Assembly (NCBI GenBank): GCA_963693315.1
Contig: OY856186.1
Coordinates: forward strand, 375,926,331-375,990,330
Direction: 5' to 3'
Origin: Diogma glabrata
Taxonomy: Eukaryota; Arthropoda; Insecta; Diptera; Cylindrotomidae
DNA length: 64,000 nucleotides
Shown here: one piece after another, positions 44,406-57,348 of the stretch
How positions within the stretch are numbered: the first letter of the stretch is position 1
How the letters are laid out: each line of letters opens with the position of its first letter
Made by a program: the position numbers and the translations under genes
The notes under the pieces: model-generated
What the model saw: only the letters and a program-made list of their open reading frames with translations
Told to the model about the DNA's origin: nothing
Database searches by the model: none

Positions 44406-46019
44406 TGAATTTTTTTTATGATAATTAAAGTTTATGATACGTCGGAAATGGTTGAAAACATCGAGGCATACTTTGCTAAGACGAATCGGATGTCCGAATG
44501 GTCAACGTTGACATCTTTAGAGATTCTCTGTTTAAGTCGATTGTCTAAGTCGGTGGTCATCTAGATTTTTTTTGGAGTATACTAAGTAGTCCTTCTCGGC
44601 TTCCCCATAATTCAACATTTTGTTATTGTTCGTTTATTTGGATTGTGCTTTGGAGCAAACTTTTGGTCGTTTCGTCTAATTTTGGTAGCATGGCCGAGTT
44701 AGTTTTGAGTCAAATTGAGTAAAGACCAATCACTTAGTGAGAAGTTGCTAGGAAATGGATAACACGATTCGCTTGACTAGAATTAGATTTGACAAAACAA
44801 CTCGGTTTAATGTAAAACAGCACAATGCATTAGCTTTAATCTTTAAAGTTTCAAAAATATCGGGACCAAGCTAACGGACATAACATAAGATGCGATATTT
44901 ATCGGCCTTAAAATAAAAAAAAGTTTTATCACAAGAAACTCACAAGTTCAATACAATATTTTATTCATGTAACAGTTAACAAGAAAGTTTTTTTTAATAT
45001 TTCAAGACGAGTGCAATTAAAATGCAATGTTACACTTAAATTATTGGAGCACCACCATCACAACATCAATAAAATACAACGAAATTTTATTAATTAAATT
45101 AATTTAAAAAATATCGTTGACTTAACAGCGGTCGACATTACTTTTTAGTATTTACATAAAAAAGACATTAATATAACAAAAATTTCGTCATTACGATGTG
45201 TTACGAATACAACATCATTTCATCTGTTACGTAAATTTTCGTCTCATAGAATAATTTCCCGAGGTGTAGTTTAATCATTTTTATAGCAAACTAAAATAAA
45301 TTACTTGGAAATATACCTGCTGCTCGCAATTAATCATAATCCAATTAATTAAAGATTATAATTTTTGGTTTATATCAAGATATCTTGATATAAAATTATT
45401 TAATAATTTATTGAGATATTTGTGAAATAGAGACATATATACGGTAATTTGGAAACAACAATTATAAAAAGTTATGTAAAGATGCTACTAAATAAATATC
45501 ACTCGAAATTGAATCGGAGATCGGAGGAGAAAGTTTGTTGAACACAGTTTAACATCACAAAGTCAGAGCTAGTTTGCTTTTTGAAAACTTATAATAACTA
45601 GTTCATTCATCTTTAATTGATTAGCACACATTGAATTAGTTTAAAAAAGGAGTCCTTTAAAAGTTAATTACATCTGCCACTAGTAAGATTCGGTCACAAA
45701 GTCCTCGTAAAAGCTCACAGCAGTCAGCATAAAAGATAAAAAATATGAAATTTTCAAAATGGTGAGATTTTAAATTTGTTGTGCAATATTGTAATTTAGT
45801 TCAACTCATTTCGAACAAGTGGTTGCCGAGATATCAATAACCGACCACTCTATCAGAAAAGGGTTCAATGTTTTTGCAAATAATATTTTTGGTAAAAAGA
45901 ATATAAAATGATTGTAAATAAGAAACAAAATCACTACTTTTGGTGTGGTTAGGCATTTTTCCCTTGACACTTTTATTAATACACATTTTGTGAAAATAAT
46001 CAATCGCTATTTAATCTAA
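44406..46019. other. No gene seen; AT-rich DNA
   Basis: No protein or RNA gene recognised. Confidence 0.45.
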
Positions 46020-46115
46020 CATTTAAACTGATAATTAATGTAATAGGGATTACAATATGCATCACAACAATAACACATAGAGGCCTTTTCAAATCTAGGT
46101 TCCATAACTTAGATC
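46020..46115 (+). repeat. Fragment of LINE 3' UTR family
   Basis: TAATGTAATAGGGATTACAA and ATCACAACAATAACACATA resemble 30589-30640. Short and diverged. Confidence 0.5.
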
Positions 46116-48656
46116 TAGATTCACAGAAAATACTAACATCTCGTCGTATAAATTTAAATATTAAAACGTTCACACTCGTGAATCGTGAGATAAGAGAGAT
46201 ATGCTCGTTGCTCAATATACTATTATGTACATGATTTGAAGTTGTTTTGTTTCTCGACTATATAGTTGTAAAACATTTTTGTAAGTTGTATGATCTGTTT
46301 TGGTTCAGTCATTTAATTTTATTCTGATTTTGTGACAGAAAAACCAATTGTTAAAATTTGGTTATCAAATTTAAAACATTTTCCTAGGATAAAAATACAT
46401 TTAATGGACGATAAAATCCCCGGCGGAAACACCATTGGATAAATGGTTAGTATTAATTCCAAAAAAAAAATTTTAAATATTCTTTTAGATTAATAATTCT
46501 GTGTAAGGATGACAAATACGCCGCAACGGCGACCAAAAGAAATCGAAAAATCACCCTAATTGTCTTAGCAGAAGTTCACTAAAAGATACATATAACGTTT
46601 TTTTGTCATACTGTTTACAGACGACCATAGATGAACGACCAACTCCTGTTTCTGGTGCGACCACCCTTTTGAGAATCACCCTCACAAAAATACATAAACA
46701 ATTAAAAGAAGATATGCAAACAATGCCGCTCTCGTAAACATCAAGCTCCGAAAATGTTTTATATAAACAGGATTGAAACCGACAAAACTCCAACCAGCAC
46801 GTAATCACATATTAAGTTACCAGAAAAGACAACCTAAAACAGCTTAATACTACCAACAACCTAAAAGTAATTATTAAAACAAAAAAATTGGAACAATTAC
46901 CACCACTTAGCTCTAAGAGGATAAAGTGATGTGCGTGAAGTGAAGTAATGTGATACACATAAAATAGGGAAAAGTTTAACGGGCTCGCTACAACTAATTT
47001 TATTTGACTTTCTTAAATTATTTCAAATGATTTATGTTTGTTAGTTTTTTTGCTCAGATTAAATCATAATTTTTTTTCCATCCTTCTCATTCCTAAATAA
47101 CTGTTTTAGTCAGTTGTTAGAAATAGTTATTTAAGTTATAGAAATAGTTATTTAAGTTATGGAAATAGTAATATTTTTAACAGCTGTTACAAATATTTCT
47201 TGACATTTTGTGATATCTCAATATCATCATTGAATTTTTTATGTTGAGCTTTTTGCAAATGGTTTTAGTGTCACAAAATATTTCTTTACTATGCTACCAT
47301 CAACAATGGTGCAATTCATCAATCTGTGCATTCACTAATTAACTAAAACCATATCTTACCTTTTAGGAAACGGCAATCTTCTGTATCTAAAGAAGTTATC
47401 CATTTTGCACTTATTTTAAACACTTCACTATTCAGTAAATAAATATAATCTAAACAAAATTATTTTTATCACTGTACAACAATATTTTAAATCGGTAAAA
47501 GAGAAACAAGATCTAGATTAAATATCACACATTTCACCTAATTTAGTTTTGTATCAAACAACAAATGACCATTAATTATGTTAATTATTTTTTTTTTTCA
47601 ATTTTATGTTCTACTACAACGATTCACAAGCCCACAAAAAAAATCACAATTTTCATTCATACAAGAGTATGATTATATCTAGATCAATTTAACAAAAGTT
47701 CCAGATCATAAATTACTCGTTTAATTCCAGATTTGATTAACCAAAAATCAAATCGTAATTTATTCCAGTTTTTTATTTTATCGGTAATAGAACCGCGAAA
47801 TTTAATATTTGTAGAACTGAGTTTAAAAAAAAAATTGTCACACGTTAACCAACGAATCGAAAAGTTTTAATTAAAAATTAAGCCAAAAACGAATGTAAAA
47901 GTTTATGAAATAATTACGAAATTTCTTTCCACAGAATCCATCCATACCACTTGACGATCATCAAAAAACTAAATTTTAATAATAAAAAATTTAAATTTTC
48001 TTATAACATAAATACAGTTTTTTTTACCTTTCTTTACTATTTCTTAAATCGTTTTTTTTGTTTTCATTTCTTATGTCCAAAAGAGAATGAGTAGAATTAA
48101 ATAATAACAAAAACATTGATCTTGACTTCATACAAAAGAATAAGATCGCGATCATTGTAAAATGTAAAGAAAAATTGCACAAACATTTTACGATCACGTT
48201 TTTTGTGTTATTGTTTGTTTACAATCAGCTGTCATAAAATTTTATAAGTGTGCAAGAAATTACTTGGGGAAAAAAATTGAATACGAAAATGAGAGAAACA
48301 ATATTGAGAAAAGGAGAAAATATAAAAATAATAAACAATGACGTTAAAGAATAACAAAAAATGTAGTAATTTTGTTTTTTATTTATTGCTGTCTCTACCT
48401 ATTTGTAGTTTTTGTTTATGTTGCAAATAGCTTAAAAATATCTATAGTCTGTCGATTAAGAGGCAAAAATAAATAAACTGCAATGCAACGAATAGTTTCT
48501 TCGTCTCTAAAGTCGCGATCTTACAAACATTGGAATTAGTTCAATTCCAATATATCCTGAGCTGTTGATATTGGAAACATGAACCTAATTTGATAAATTG
48601 ACTTGTTGGCAGTATATTTTTTTTAATCATATCTGATGTGACATATTTCTTTGTTT
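46116..48656. other. No gene seen
   Basis: AT-rich. At 46530-46900 the sequence is less AT-rich and a plus-strand reading contains CFWCDHPF, but no family is evident. A 22-bp tandem repeat lies at 47119-47170. Confidence 0.4.
47119..47170 (+). repeat. 22-bp tandem repeat, about 2.4 copies
   Basis: Unit AGAAATAGTTATTTAAGTTA, repeated with one or two substitutions. Confidence 0.85.
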
Positions 48657-49022
48657 GTATATGCATCCGATTTTCAGAATCTTCCTAAAGCAGTGACATA
48701 TAGGGTGGCGTGATATTAAAAGAAATATCAGATATATCGATATCAAAAATATATCAATAAAATCGATATATCGATAAAATTGATATATCGATTTATCGAT
48801 TTGTCGCTACATCGATTTATCGATATGTCGCTATATCGATTTATCGATATGTCGATAGATCTATTAATAGATATATCGATATGTTGATAGATTGATGTAT
48901 CGATTTTATCGGTTTAATGAATATATCTATTTCATCGATATATTTTTAATATCGATATTATTTCGCCCAGCCCTATATGTCACTACCTTAGGAAGATCCT
49001 TAAAATCGGATGCATATACAAA
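48657..49022. mobile_element. ATCGAT array enclosed by ~55-bp inverted arms
   Basis: The left arm (48657-48713) has TATATGCATCCGATTTTCAG and CAGTGACATATAGGG. The right arm (48962-49022) is its inverse: CCCTATATGTCACTACCTTA and AAAATCGGATGCATATAC. Between them ATCGAT/ATATCGATAT words repeat for about 250 bp. The innermost ends TAGGGTGGCG and CGCCCAGCCCTA resemble hAT-type MITE termini, but the arms continue beyond them. Confidence 0.7.
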
Positions 49023-49039
49023 GGAATATGTCAAACTTA

Positions 49040-49735
49040 GCATTCGATAAAATCGATATATCGATTTTTGAGAAATCGATTTATCGATATATCTATTAAT
49101 CGATAACTTCATACACCGATATGTCGATTTTATCGATTTAATCGATTTGTCGATATATAGGTATTTTCTCATACCGATATTGTTATTCGATAAATCAATA
49201 TTTGTTCCCGGCAATAGTAACGAATCCTAGCAAGTCCTTATCTCATACATTATAGAAAAAAATTACGTTATGATAGTAATTTGGACTTGTCGCCGCTACA
49301 ACAACCACCACATTTAGAAGTTGAAGCTTTTGGCCTAAAACCCAAATATTTTAAATCCCTAAATAAATATATGTCGCAATATTATTGAAATTAATTGCAA
49401 AAATCTCTATCAAAATAAAATATCTATATTAAAATGCTTTCTTGCCCAGAAGTCATAATCCCTGAAGATATAAAAATGATATTTTAAAATTAATCAATAA
49501 TTTACCATTTATTTTGTTACTGCTACTATGGGTGATATTAAAAAAGTTATAGAAAACAGCGATATAAAAAATAAACAAATATTTGTTTGTATCGATAAGT
49601 GTCGATATACCAACAAGTATCGATATATAGACAAAGTATCGATATATCGATATAGCGATATGTCGATATATCGTTTCGATATCATTATTCGATATATCGA
49701 TAAATATCGATACATATCGATATATTTTACCGGTA
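49040..49735. repeat. Further ATCGAT/TATCGATA degenerate arrays
   Basis: Arrays at about 49040-49190 and 49580-49735, separated by ordinary AT-rich DNA. They produce repeated YRYID frames on both strands that I do not regard as genes. Confidence 0.85.
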
Positions 49736-49739
49736 GTAT

Positions 49740-50831
49740 TGACATATCACATACCGACAATAGCCGTGAAACGTTTCTAGTCAAGATGATATTTCAGGGT
49801 TGCTGGAGCATGATCTATTTAGTCAACAGTATCGGTTTTAATCTTGGTTAGAAGAATTTCGTGCTCTTCGTGCTAGTGGCTTTGAACCTTTTCGCACTTG
49901 TGGCTCCCTCAAAATAAGTTTTTGGCAGTCGCGGCCCCCTTTTAATAAAATATTCTCGCGGTCATTATATAGAGTTAACTTTATTATAGTTCTATTTATC
50001 TGTGTCTAAAGGTATGAATTCATGCCATGCTTTGACATGTTCATATATTTATATGAAAATTGAAATTTTACTTGATACGAAGGCGAAATTTTTTAATCGC
50101 TCAAAATTTAATTTCTGTTTGGCACTACTACATTTGATAAATTTTAATTCCGTGTTCAATTTCGAGATTATGAAAAATCATCTTTAAAAAAATGTCTATG
50201 TTTTTGGGCAAAATTAGATAAAATGATAGAGGAGCATGTCTAAAATTGTTTTTCTGCATCCTAATTGCCGCTATGTCACATTGTATGTGTTGCATAGATT
50301 CGAAATATGGTGATTCAAAAATGATACGCATTACTAGCTGCATGTCTTGACGCATGATCTGATCCAGATCAGGTCATGTTTCATGAAACGACACAAAAAT
50401 GTAATAATGGGTGAGCCCAGTTGGTATAATAATTGCCTAAAAGTACTACTCAAAATAACATTGAAAATTGAAATATTAATTTTGGGACTACTCAAAATGA
50501 TATTCTCTTTTTTTTTATATGTCATTTATTTTGTTTTTATATTTCTTTAAATTCAATTTTTAGTATTAGCTCCGGAAAATGATTACTTTTAGAACTGTTT
50601 AGAGTTCGCAAAATTGTATTTTAGTGGCCTAGTACTTAAAGTCGTTATGACAAGACTTTTGCGGATTCAAAATTTGTTTTCATTTTATATTATAATTATT
50701 TTCAAATTATAATCACAATTGCTTTGATAAGTTTTGTTCAAAAATCAAATTTTTAGGTACGCAAGAATACAAATTAAGCAATAAATTAGAAAAAAAATCC
50801 TAAGAGCTAATACAAAAAAACGTTGTATGCA
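49740..50831. other. No gene seen
   Basis: TCGCGGCCCCC near 49935 recurs at 51395 (TCGCGGCCCCC), in the same orientation; possibly fragments of one transposon. Nothing else is recognised. Confidence 0.4.
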
Positions 50832-50940
50832 ACACGTACGCAAATGGCTTCGGCAGACACATCTTCATATTACAGACTCGACTAGCGCCTCGTCCGGAAA
50901 CATTACGATTCGTCCGCTAAAACCATATTTGCGTACTTGT
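50832..50940. mobile_element. 109-bp element with inverted ends
   Basis: It begins ACACGTACGCAAAT and ends ATTTGCGTACTTGT, an imperfect terminal inversion. Inside are CGACTAGCGCCTCGTCCGGA and ATTCGTCCGC. A partial inverted copy is at 27793-27862. GC content is well above its surroundings. Confidence 0.6.
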
Positions 50941-53227
50941 TACATAAACTACTATTTTTAAACAATTTTGGTGAACATCCCAAATAATTTTGTGTGAATC
51001 GACTTTTTAGGTTAAATTAATTAGTTTTTTATTTATAATTTTTATTTTGGATGTTTTGGATGCGTTCGGTTCTTAAATTTTCTATTTTTTTCATTATACC
51101 AATTACGAAATACAAAAAATTTATTCACCTACATTTTCAAAGATGAACTAATTTTTAGATCATGGTTTGTGATCCCAAAACAAAGTTGGATCTCAATTTG
51201 CATGTAAAACTTAAGCTGATCCGGATCACACGGTTTCATGAAATGCAGCTACTGTCAGTAATTAAAATATTTATTGAAAAATAACCGCATTCGTACACCT
51301 AGATTAAAAAAACGACTTTGATTTTTAAAAAATTGTGTAATATTTAAATTAAAAAATCTGGTAATATTTTCGCGGCCCTTCAAATACTTTTCGCGGCCCC
51401 CTTGTCAAGAATGTCTGCTCTGGATGACAATGAAGTTGATTTTTGAACTGGACCATCTTTGATCGACTTCATACTTGGAATGCAAGAAGTACAGGTGAAA
51501 TAAAAAATACGTGGTTATTGAAAATTTTTTTAAAGGTTTAATTTAAGAACAGGTGGTCTAAAAGTTTTTTGTGGAAATTCAAATTGCTATTTGATATCAA
51601 CGAATTTATGTGCTATAAGGGACCCGGGACACGGTTAGTATTGAATAACAATCTACGTGATTGACATTCATAACGGACAATGTATGGGCCAGTTCCTATA
51701 GGTAATTGACTGGAATATTGAAAAAATACACAGCAATGTTTTGTTTACATGGTTAAAACATTAACTTGGCCAGCAAGAAGTAAAGGTGAAATAAAAATAA
51801 ACTTGTTCTTAGAAAAGTTTTCGAAACACAAATTTTCACCGATTTTCAAGAAAATATAAAAACTTTTGTGATAGTTATAAATTAAAAACAAAATAAACGG
51901 TTTTTTCATTTTTCTCGATAATTTTGAGGTTATGGTCAATAATGAACGGTAAAAAGTTTTGTAGTATATATACTACAATCTTCCACCCATTTTCGGGACT
52001 TTTACTCAGTTCGGTCGATTTTTCCTTAATTACTTAGACCATTAACTACATTTTCCGACCATTCGTATACTGCTAAGAATTTTTTTTCCTTTAATTAAAT
52101 TGGCCCTGGTCTATAATTTCCCACAACTTTCTCAGTATTATAAAAAAATAAATTAATGAATCACTAAACCGACGTGAAAAATGATAAACAAAAGATATTA
52201 AAAATGTATGATAATTTGTTTGAACCACCAAAATAGAATAATTCAAAGTGCCCGTTTGTATTTGTGCCGGTTTTCATTACCATTCGTACATAATTTTAGA
52301 TGAAAATAAAATAAAACTCAATTTTTTATTACGAAAATCATATTATCTCATAAAATTTTTAATGAAACCAGTCATTTTAGAAAATGTTAAAATACTTTTT
52401 CACTCTCCATTTTTGTATTCTTTGTTTATTATTATCATTAAATAAATTTCGTTTTTTATTATTTCAACATTTGTGTGCACATACGTGCTAAGGTGTTGTT
52501 TTATGACATATGCACGGTAACGTGCACATCTTGTGGATGACATGTATTATGCACAATTTTGTGCATGGGGATTTCTCAGCATGCATAATTAATGCACATT
52601 TCACGAACTTTTTCAAGATCGTTTTACGATTTAGTTGTTCAACTTGCAGTCTGTAGGACCTATTAATGCAATTTCTTATTTATCTCGGCGGTGGGGGTGC
52701 GTAAACCGAGCAAGTCGTTTTGCGGTTTCGCTGATCGAATTTTATTATTTGCAACATCTCTCATTTGACTCAACTGTGTAAACTAGATCCAGCGTTGCAT
52801 AAAATATAACGGGAAACCAATGTCTTTGTGTGTGCTTGTGAGCTTGTGATGATCTCAAACAGTGTCTGTAAGATTCCTCCGTCGGTGCCTGTAAGTGATT
52901 TCATCACGTTTTTGTGACTCTGAATTTTGCTACATATTAGTTTTTCATGGTGACGAACGTCAGAATATTGTCAAAAACTACAACCACAATTTCTGGACCC
53001 TATTTCACCAAACTTACAAATTTGTAATTTCATGTAAATTTTCACATATTTTGTTAAAATTTGTATGAAATTACAAATTTGAAAGTTTGTTGAAATAGGA
53101 TACTGGTTGTCCAATTGTACTTATCGTAAACAATCCCAACATTCAGTATTGAGTATTTTCAAATATTTCATAATTTCATGTGGTGAAAAATGTCACTTTT
53201 GATTTCTCAGTTAAGTGTTCAAGGTTT
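50941..53227. other. No gene seen
   Basis: AT-rich DNA. The only structure is a cluster of GTGCAC/TGCAC words at 52473-52600, listed separately. Confidence 0.4.
52473..52600. repeat. Cluster of GTGCAC-type palindromic words
   Basis: GTGTGCACATACGTGC, ATGCACGGTAACGTGCACAT, ATGCACAATTTTGTGCAT and GCATGCATAATTAATGCACA follow one another within 130 bp. Several can form short hairpins. Confidence 0.65.
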
Positions 53228-54715
53228 TTAGGATTCCGTTTTTATACGGAACACTATTGATGAGAGTAAAACGAGTTTTTCACATTATATTGATTATCTC
53301 GTAAACTATAAATGCTATGAACCTGAAATTTGAGGTACGAATAAAACTAATTTGTCCACATAAGATGACAGATACAAATAAAACTAAAGTGGTTTTCGTT
53401 TGATTTACAGGGTTACGATGTGAGACCTTTGAGAAAATATATTTTTTATTGATTCAAGTAGGGTGTCATATGAAAGGGCTTCGTTTCAGTATTCCTTAAA
53501 AATTTATTTTGGAGTTTTCACCTACCATTTTCTGTATAATTTTGAATAATGCTGTTTTCTTCGTGTTTTCTTACCTCGATTAGCTCCGAACCTAACTTAT
53601 CGAAAATCTTCAAATGTAGTGGAAATGATAGAAAAATTAGTAAGTTTTTTATGGAAAAGATATAAGAAAGTATCACATACTCATAATTATAATTATTAAG
53701 GGGGTGGTAATGAGGAGGGGTAAAAATACTATTTAAAACGTGGTCAAGTGGGGTGTCATTTGAAAGAGCACCTAATTTAGAAAACATTGCAATTTTTTTT
53801 AGAATTTCGCGGTGCACAGTTTATGTCAAAAAAGTGCGTCTTGCAGACCCCCCCCCCCTTATTTTTGACACTGATTGACAGAAAAATTTGTAGAAATTCA
53901 AAGAGTTAGGAAATTTGGTGAATTTTGTATGAAAATTATAGCAAAGTCTCAAATAATTATATTTCTGGGTGCTTAGGAGACGGAGGTGGAGAGGGTAAAA
54001 AACATGTTTTGACCCAAGCAAGTGGGGTGTCATTTGAAAGAGCACCTAATTTAAAAATCATTGCAATATTTTTTAGAATTTTACGGTGCATAGTTTTTGA
54101 GTTATTGTGCAACTTTCAGACCGTCTCCCCTCCCCTACGTTTCGTCACTGATTGACAGAAAAATTTGTAAAAATTCACAGAGTTAGGAAGTTTCAGTAGA
54201 TTTTGAATGAAAATAATGGCGAAGCCTCAAATAATTATAATTCTGGGTGGCTAGGGAACGGGGGTGGAGAGGGTAAAAAAAACAAGGGGCACTTAATTTA
54301 AGAAACATTACAATTTTTTTTAGAATTTTGCAATGCACAGTTTTTGTGTTATTGTAAAAAAATATTTTTAGTATGTAGTCTCTCCACCCCCCTAAATTTC
54401 GATACTTGATTGATCGAAAAAATAATCAAATTTAAACCATTTACAAGCTGGTGTAATTGAATCTTTTTTGAGTTACCATAAACAGCTATGGATAAGATTT
54501 AATCTGAAGCAACATTTTTGGTGTGATTTTTGATCAATGTATATATGTGATTGTAATTTACTATTGACATTTACGATTAAACATTTTTTTTGTTATGCGT
54601 CATGGTCTGGCAATATAAAGACATTACAACACAACTTTTTGTCAATTATTTTTGATATTGTGTTCTTTTACATTCACGGAACCCTTGGCGAGCGAATTTT
54701 ATTCGCACTTGTCTG
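53228..54715 (+). mobile_element. ~1.5-kb non-coding element with internal ~270-bp tandem repeats
   Basis: It starts AGGATTCCGTTTTTATACGG (hairpin) and ends CACGGAACCCTTGGCGAGCG with a GCGAATTTTATTCGC hairpin and CTCGCACTTG-like terminus. This start and end match the pattern of widespread insect repeats. Inside, AGTGGGGTGTCATTTGAAAG, TTACGGTGCATAGTTTTTGA and CTGATTGACAGAAAAATTTG recur at 53746, 54018 and (degraded) 54280, about 260-275 bp apart. No protein is encoded. Confidence 0.75.
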
Positions 54716-54719
54716 ACTT

Positions 54720-55455
54720 TTTTAATTGAGTGTTGGCATGTACTTATTTATGTGACCACACGCGTTTACACATGTTGATTACATCGTGATAACCTCGAAT
54801 GAGACTATCGTTACTTCAACCGTAAGAATATAATTATTAAATAATCTAGAGGACAGTACGGCTGTGAAACTTTGCGATGATTTGATCTCTGATTCTGACC
54901 TCTCTGTATTAAATCTCGAATAGAATAAATAGTTTTTGTGGAGCTATGTCCCTTACTGAAGTCATGTTGGATACTTTCAAGAAACTAGTGTACAGTCTTC
55001 GTCCTGATTTTTACTTAGTTATTTATTTTTGGATACTTTTAGCATCTTTTTAGGTAGTGACGGTATTAGGTGATATAACCCATTTGAGCTATGACAGTGG
55101 CTCTTGCATATGTATGTCTCTTACCCCGATTGAATATACCTCGGAATACTTTTATTTAACATGAAAATACCATTGATATTTTATTTTTCGTCATTTTTTT
55201 TCTGACATGTTTCTTTCAGACAAATCTTTCTGGAAGTTGCAGGCCTGGCTAGAAATTGATGTGTTGATGGTATTTTGGCATCCCAGATACGTCAATAATA
55301 CTGTTTCAGGTTGCTTCTGATCAGAATTTTTCTTGAATCGAAATTTTGGCAAAGTACATCTTATGATAACAGGCCTTCAAATTGCTTAGCGTTTTGTTCT
55401 TCCATAAAATAAAATCAGAAAGACTCTCTTTCAGCAAGTTTAATTGAAAGTTTTT
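54720..55455. other. No gene seen
   Basis: Possibly the eroded continuation of the fragment at 55456-55719; no motif recognised. Confidence 0.35.
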
Positions 55456-55719
55456 TTAGCATTTGTAGTAGATTTTGGCTCTTTCCCTTGATACACCATC
55501 AAATAGTTCTAATTTTTTTAACATATCTTGAAGATTATCTTCTAACAAGGATACTCTACTGCATGGAGAGGGCTTCAATACATTCAATACACATCGTTTG
55601 CAACTGATGAAAAACATATCAAGGCAGCCAAACTTTCGGCAATCCATACACACCAGTGGATTAGATGATATGCTAATTAATAATGATCGCATTATTCGCA
55701 AACTGCCTGGTAGTCCCAA
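55456..55719 (-). pseudogene. Cys-rich fragment, possibly LINE ORF1 zinc finger
   Basis: An 87-residue minus-strand frame with VCMDCRKFGCLDMFFISCKR and a leucine-rich helix (LLEDNLQDMLKKLELF). The spacing of Cys residues followed by a coiled segment recalls the PHD-like ORF1 proteins of some insect LINEs. The match is by impression only, no partner ORF2 follows, and a random frame cannot be excluded. Confidence 0.3.
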
Positions 55720-55839
55720 CTGCGAGCACTTTTTAGTGTATTGGGGGGAATTTCTTACAAATTTATTTCAGAACTTTAGACCGAACAGTTTTTTGTATAA
55801 TTTTTCATAAATGCGTTTTTTTAGCGTTTGAACCTAGAA

Positions 55840-55960
55840 AAATTCCTTGATTAAATATTTTAAGGGTTTAGAAATAAAATAGAGAAAGCACCGTCAGGTG
55901 AGGTGCCATTTGAAAGAAAACAAGAGACAGATAGTCAGAATCATAAAAGTTCAATTTTAA
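55840..55960 (+). repeat. Fragment of the 53.2-kb repeat family
   Basis: GGTGAGGTGCCATTTGAAAG corresponds to AGTGGGGTGTCATTTGAAAG of the larger element. Confidence 0.5.
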
Positions 55961-56959
55961 GTATTGTTACTTGAAGGACCAAAAATGTTGATAATATTAT
56001 ATATGTGAATTTTTTCAAACTTTTAGTTTCATGACGTTTGTTGCTAGGGCAAGGTATATACTTAAATCTGATAATGTTTGATAAGTCAACAACTGACTGT
56101 GTTTTAATCCCTTCTCACTTCTGGTGGGGGAAAATGGGCTACCAATTTTATGTATTACCGTTTTATTATTGCAGCAAGTTGTATTTCATTCGAATTTCAC
56201 ACTTTTTATGCATCACCTGAGGATTACGAATGTTATAGTTTAAAACCGTAGTAAACAATAAAAAAATTATTATACAAAATTCTTTTCTTACTTTTCGGAC
56301 TTCATCGAGGAAATACAATTCACGGATGAAATTCCCTATTCCAATCAAAATACTTTGTATTTTAAGATAATTTCATTTGAGTTACGATTTAGTGCGCTGA
56401 TCGCCCATGATCGCTTATACTCAAACCAACTGAGTTTTGTAGCGAATATAAATTCAGAAAAAAAGGTTTATCCAGTTACTATCAGAATATGTATTTATTA
56501 TTTATAGAACAAAATAAACTGTTTGGTTTGCTTAAATATCTACAATATTTAATTAATTTACAATAAAATATTTTTTGGCATAACAGCAATAAAAAACAAA
56601 TAGTTTTTATAAAGTATAGACTTGACAATTTTTTTACTCGATGTGTAATTGTTTGTTTTGGTTTCTTTTGACTTGTGACATGTTTTCTGTTTGTAAGCTG
56701 ACACATAACAAATCCAATGTTTGTATGTGATTTGGTGATTTCCTAGAAATCAACAAAATTTGTTTTCGTTTAAGTTTTTTTATATAGAATTAGGACAGCA
56801 GATATTACAAGTAATATAAAAATTAAGTTGGATGTTCTTATATAAAGTTCTTAATAAAAACCAATAACATATCATATTCATTTTCAAGGCATAAACGTAT
56901 GAGGAATGCTAAGTATGATGGAAGTTTGTGGTTGTGTGTCGGATGCTTTATACGTAAGG
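55961..56959. other. No gene seen
   Basis: AT-rich spacer without recognisable features. Confidence 0.4.
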
Positions 56960-57245
56960 TCATACAGACGATCCGACGGTTGGACCGATTTGGTTAGATA
57001 GTGTGTAGACATGTCGATCTAATAAAATTATGAGTCGGTGGGAATTCCATCCGACCGGATGGTATTGCAGTCGGACGATTTTAAGTTTGTATATGAAAAA
57101 AAAATTTTTTTTTGTGATGTTTGCTAAATAAAAATTAAATCGGTAAAACAAAATCCAAAAGTCAAAATCGGATGATAAGTTGGATCGTCTGGAGGTTCAA
57201 TTTGGTCGTCCGACCCTCAGTCCGTCATGTTGGATCATCTGTAGA
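56960..57245. mobile_element. Possible MITE, CAGACGATCC ends
   Basis: TCATACAGACGATCCGACGG at the left and, inverted, CTCTACAGATGATCCAACATG at the right form imperfect ends. GACGATCCGAC-like words recur inside. No clear target duplication was found. Confidence 0.4.
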
Positions 57246-57267
57246 GCTTTTATTATTTGTTGTAATA

Positions 57268-57348
57268 AGAGACGATTTCTCTACACTGCACGGCACTGCT
57301 CTACACTACACCGCTCTTCACTGCGCTACTCTACATAACTCTGCTCCA
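57268..57348 (+). repeat. Degenerate CTCTACACTGC tandem repeat
   Basis: CTCTACACTGCAC, CTGCTCTACACTACAC, CTCTTCACTGCGC and CTACTCTACATAAC follow each other; the GC-rich patch stands out from its AT-rich surroundings. Confidence 0.7.

Noticed and set aside
46551..46808. 85-residue minus frame, and CFWCDHPF on the plus strand
   Set aside because: Neither strand shows a recognisable domain; kept only as a remark in the gap entry.
49509..49851. Frames with repeated YRYID on both strands
   Set aside because: They arise from the palindromic ATCGAT array, hence mirror each other.
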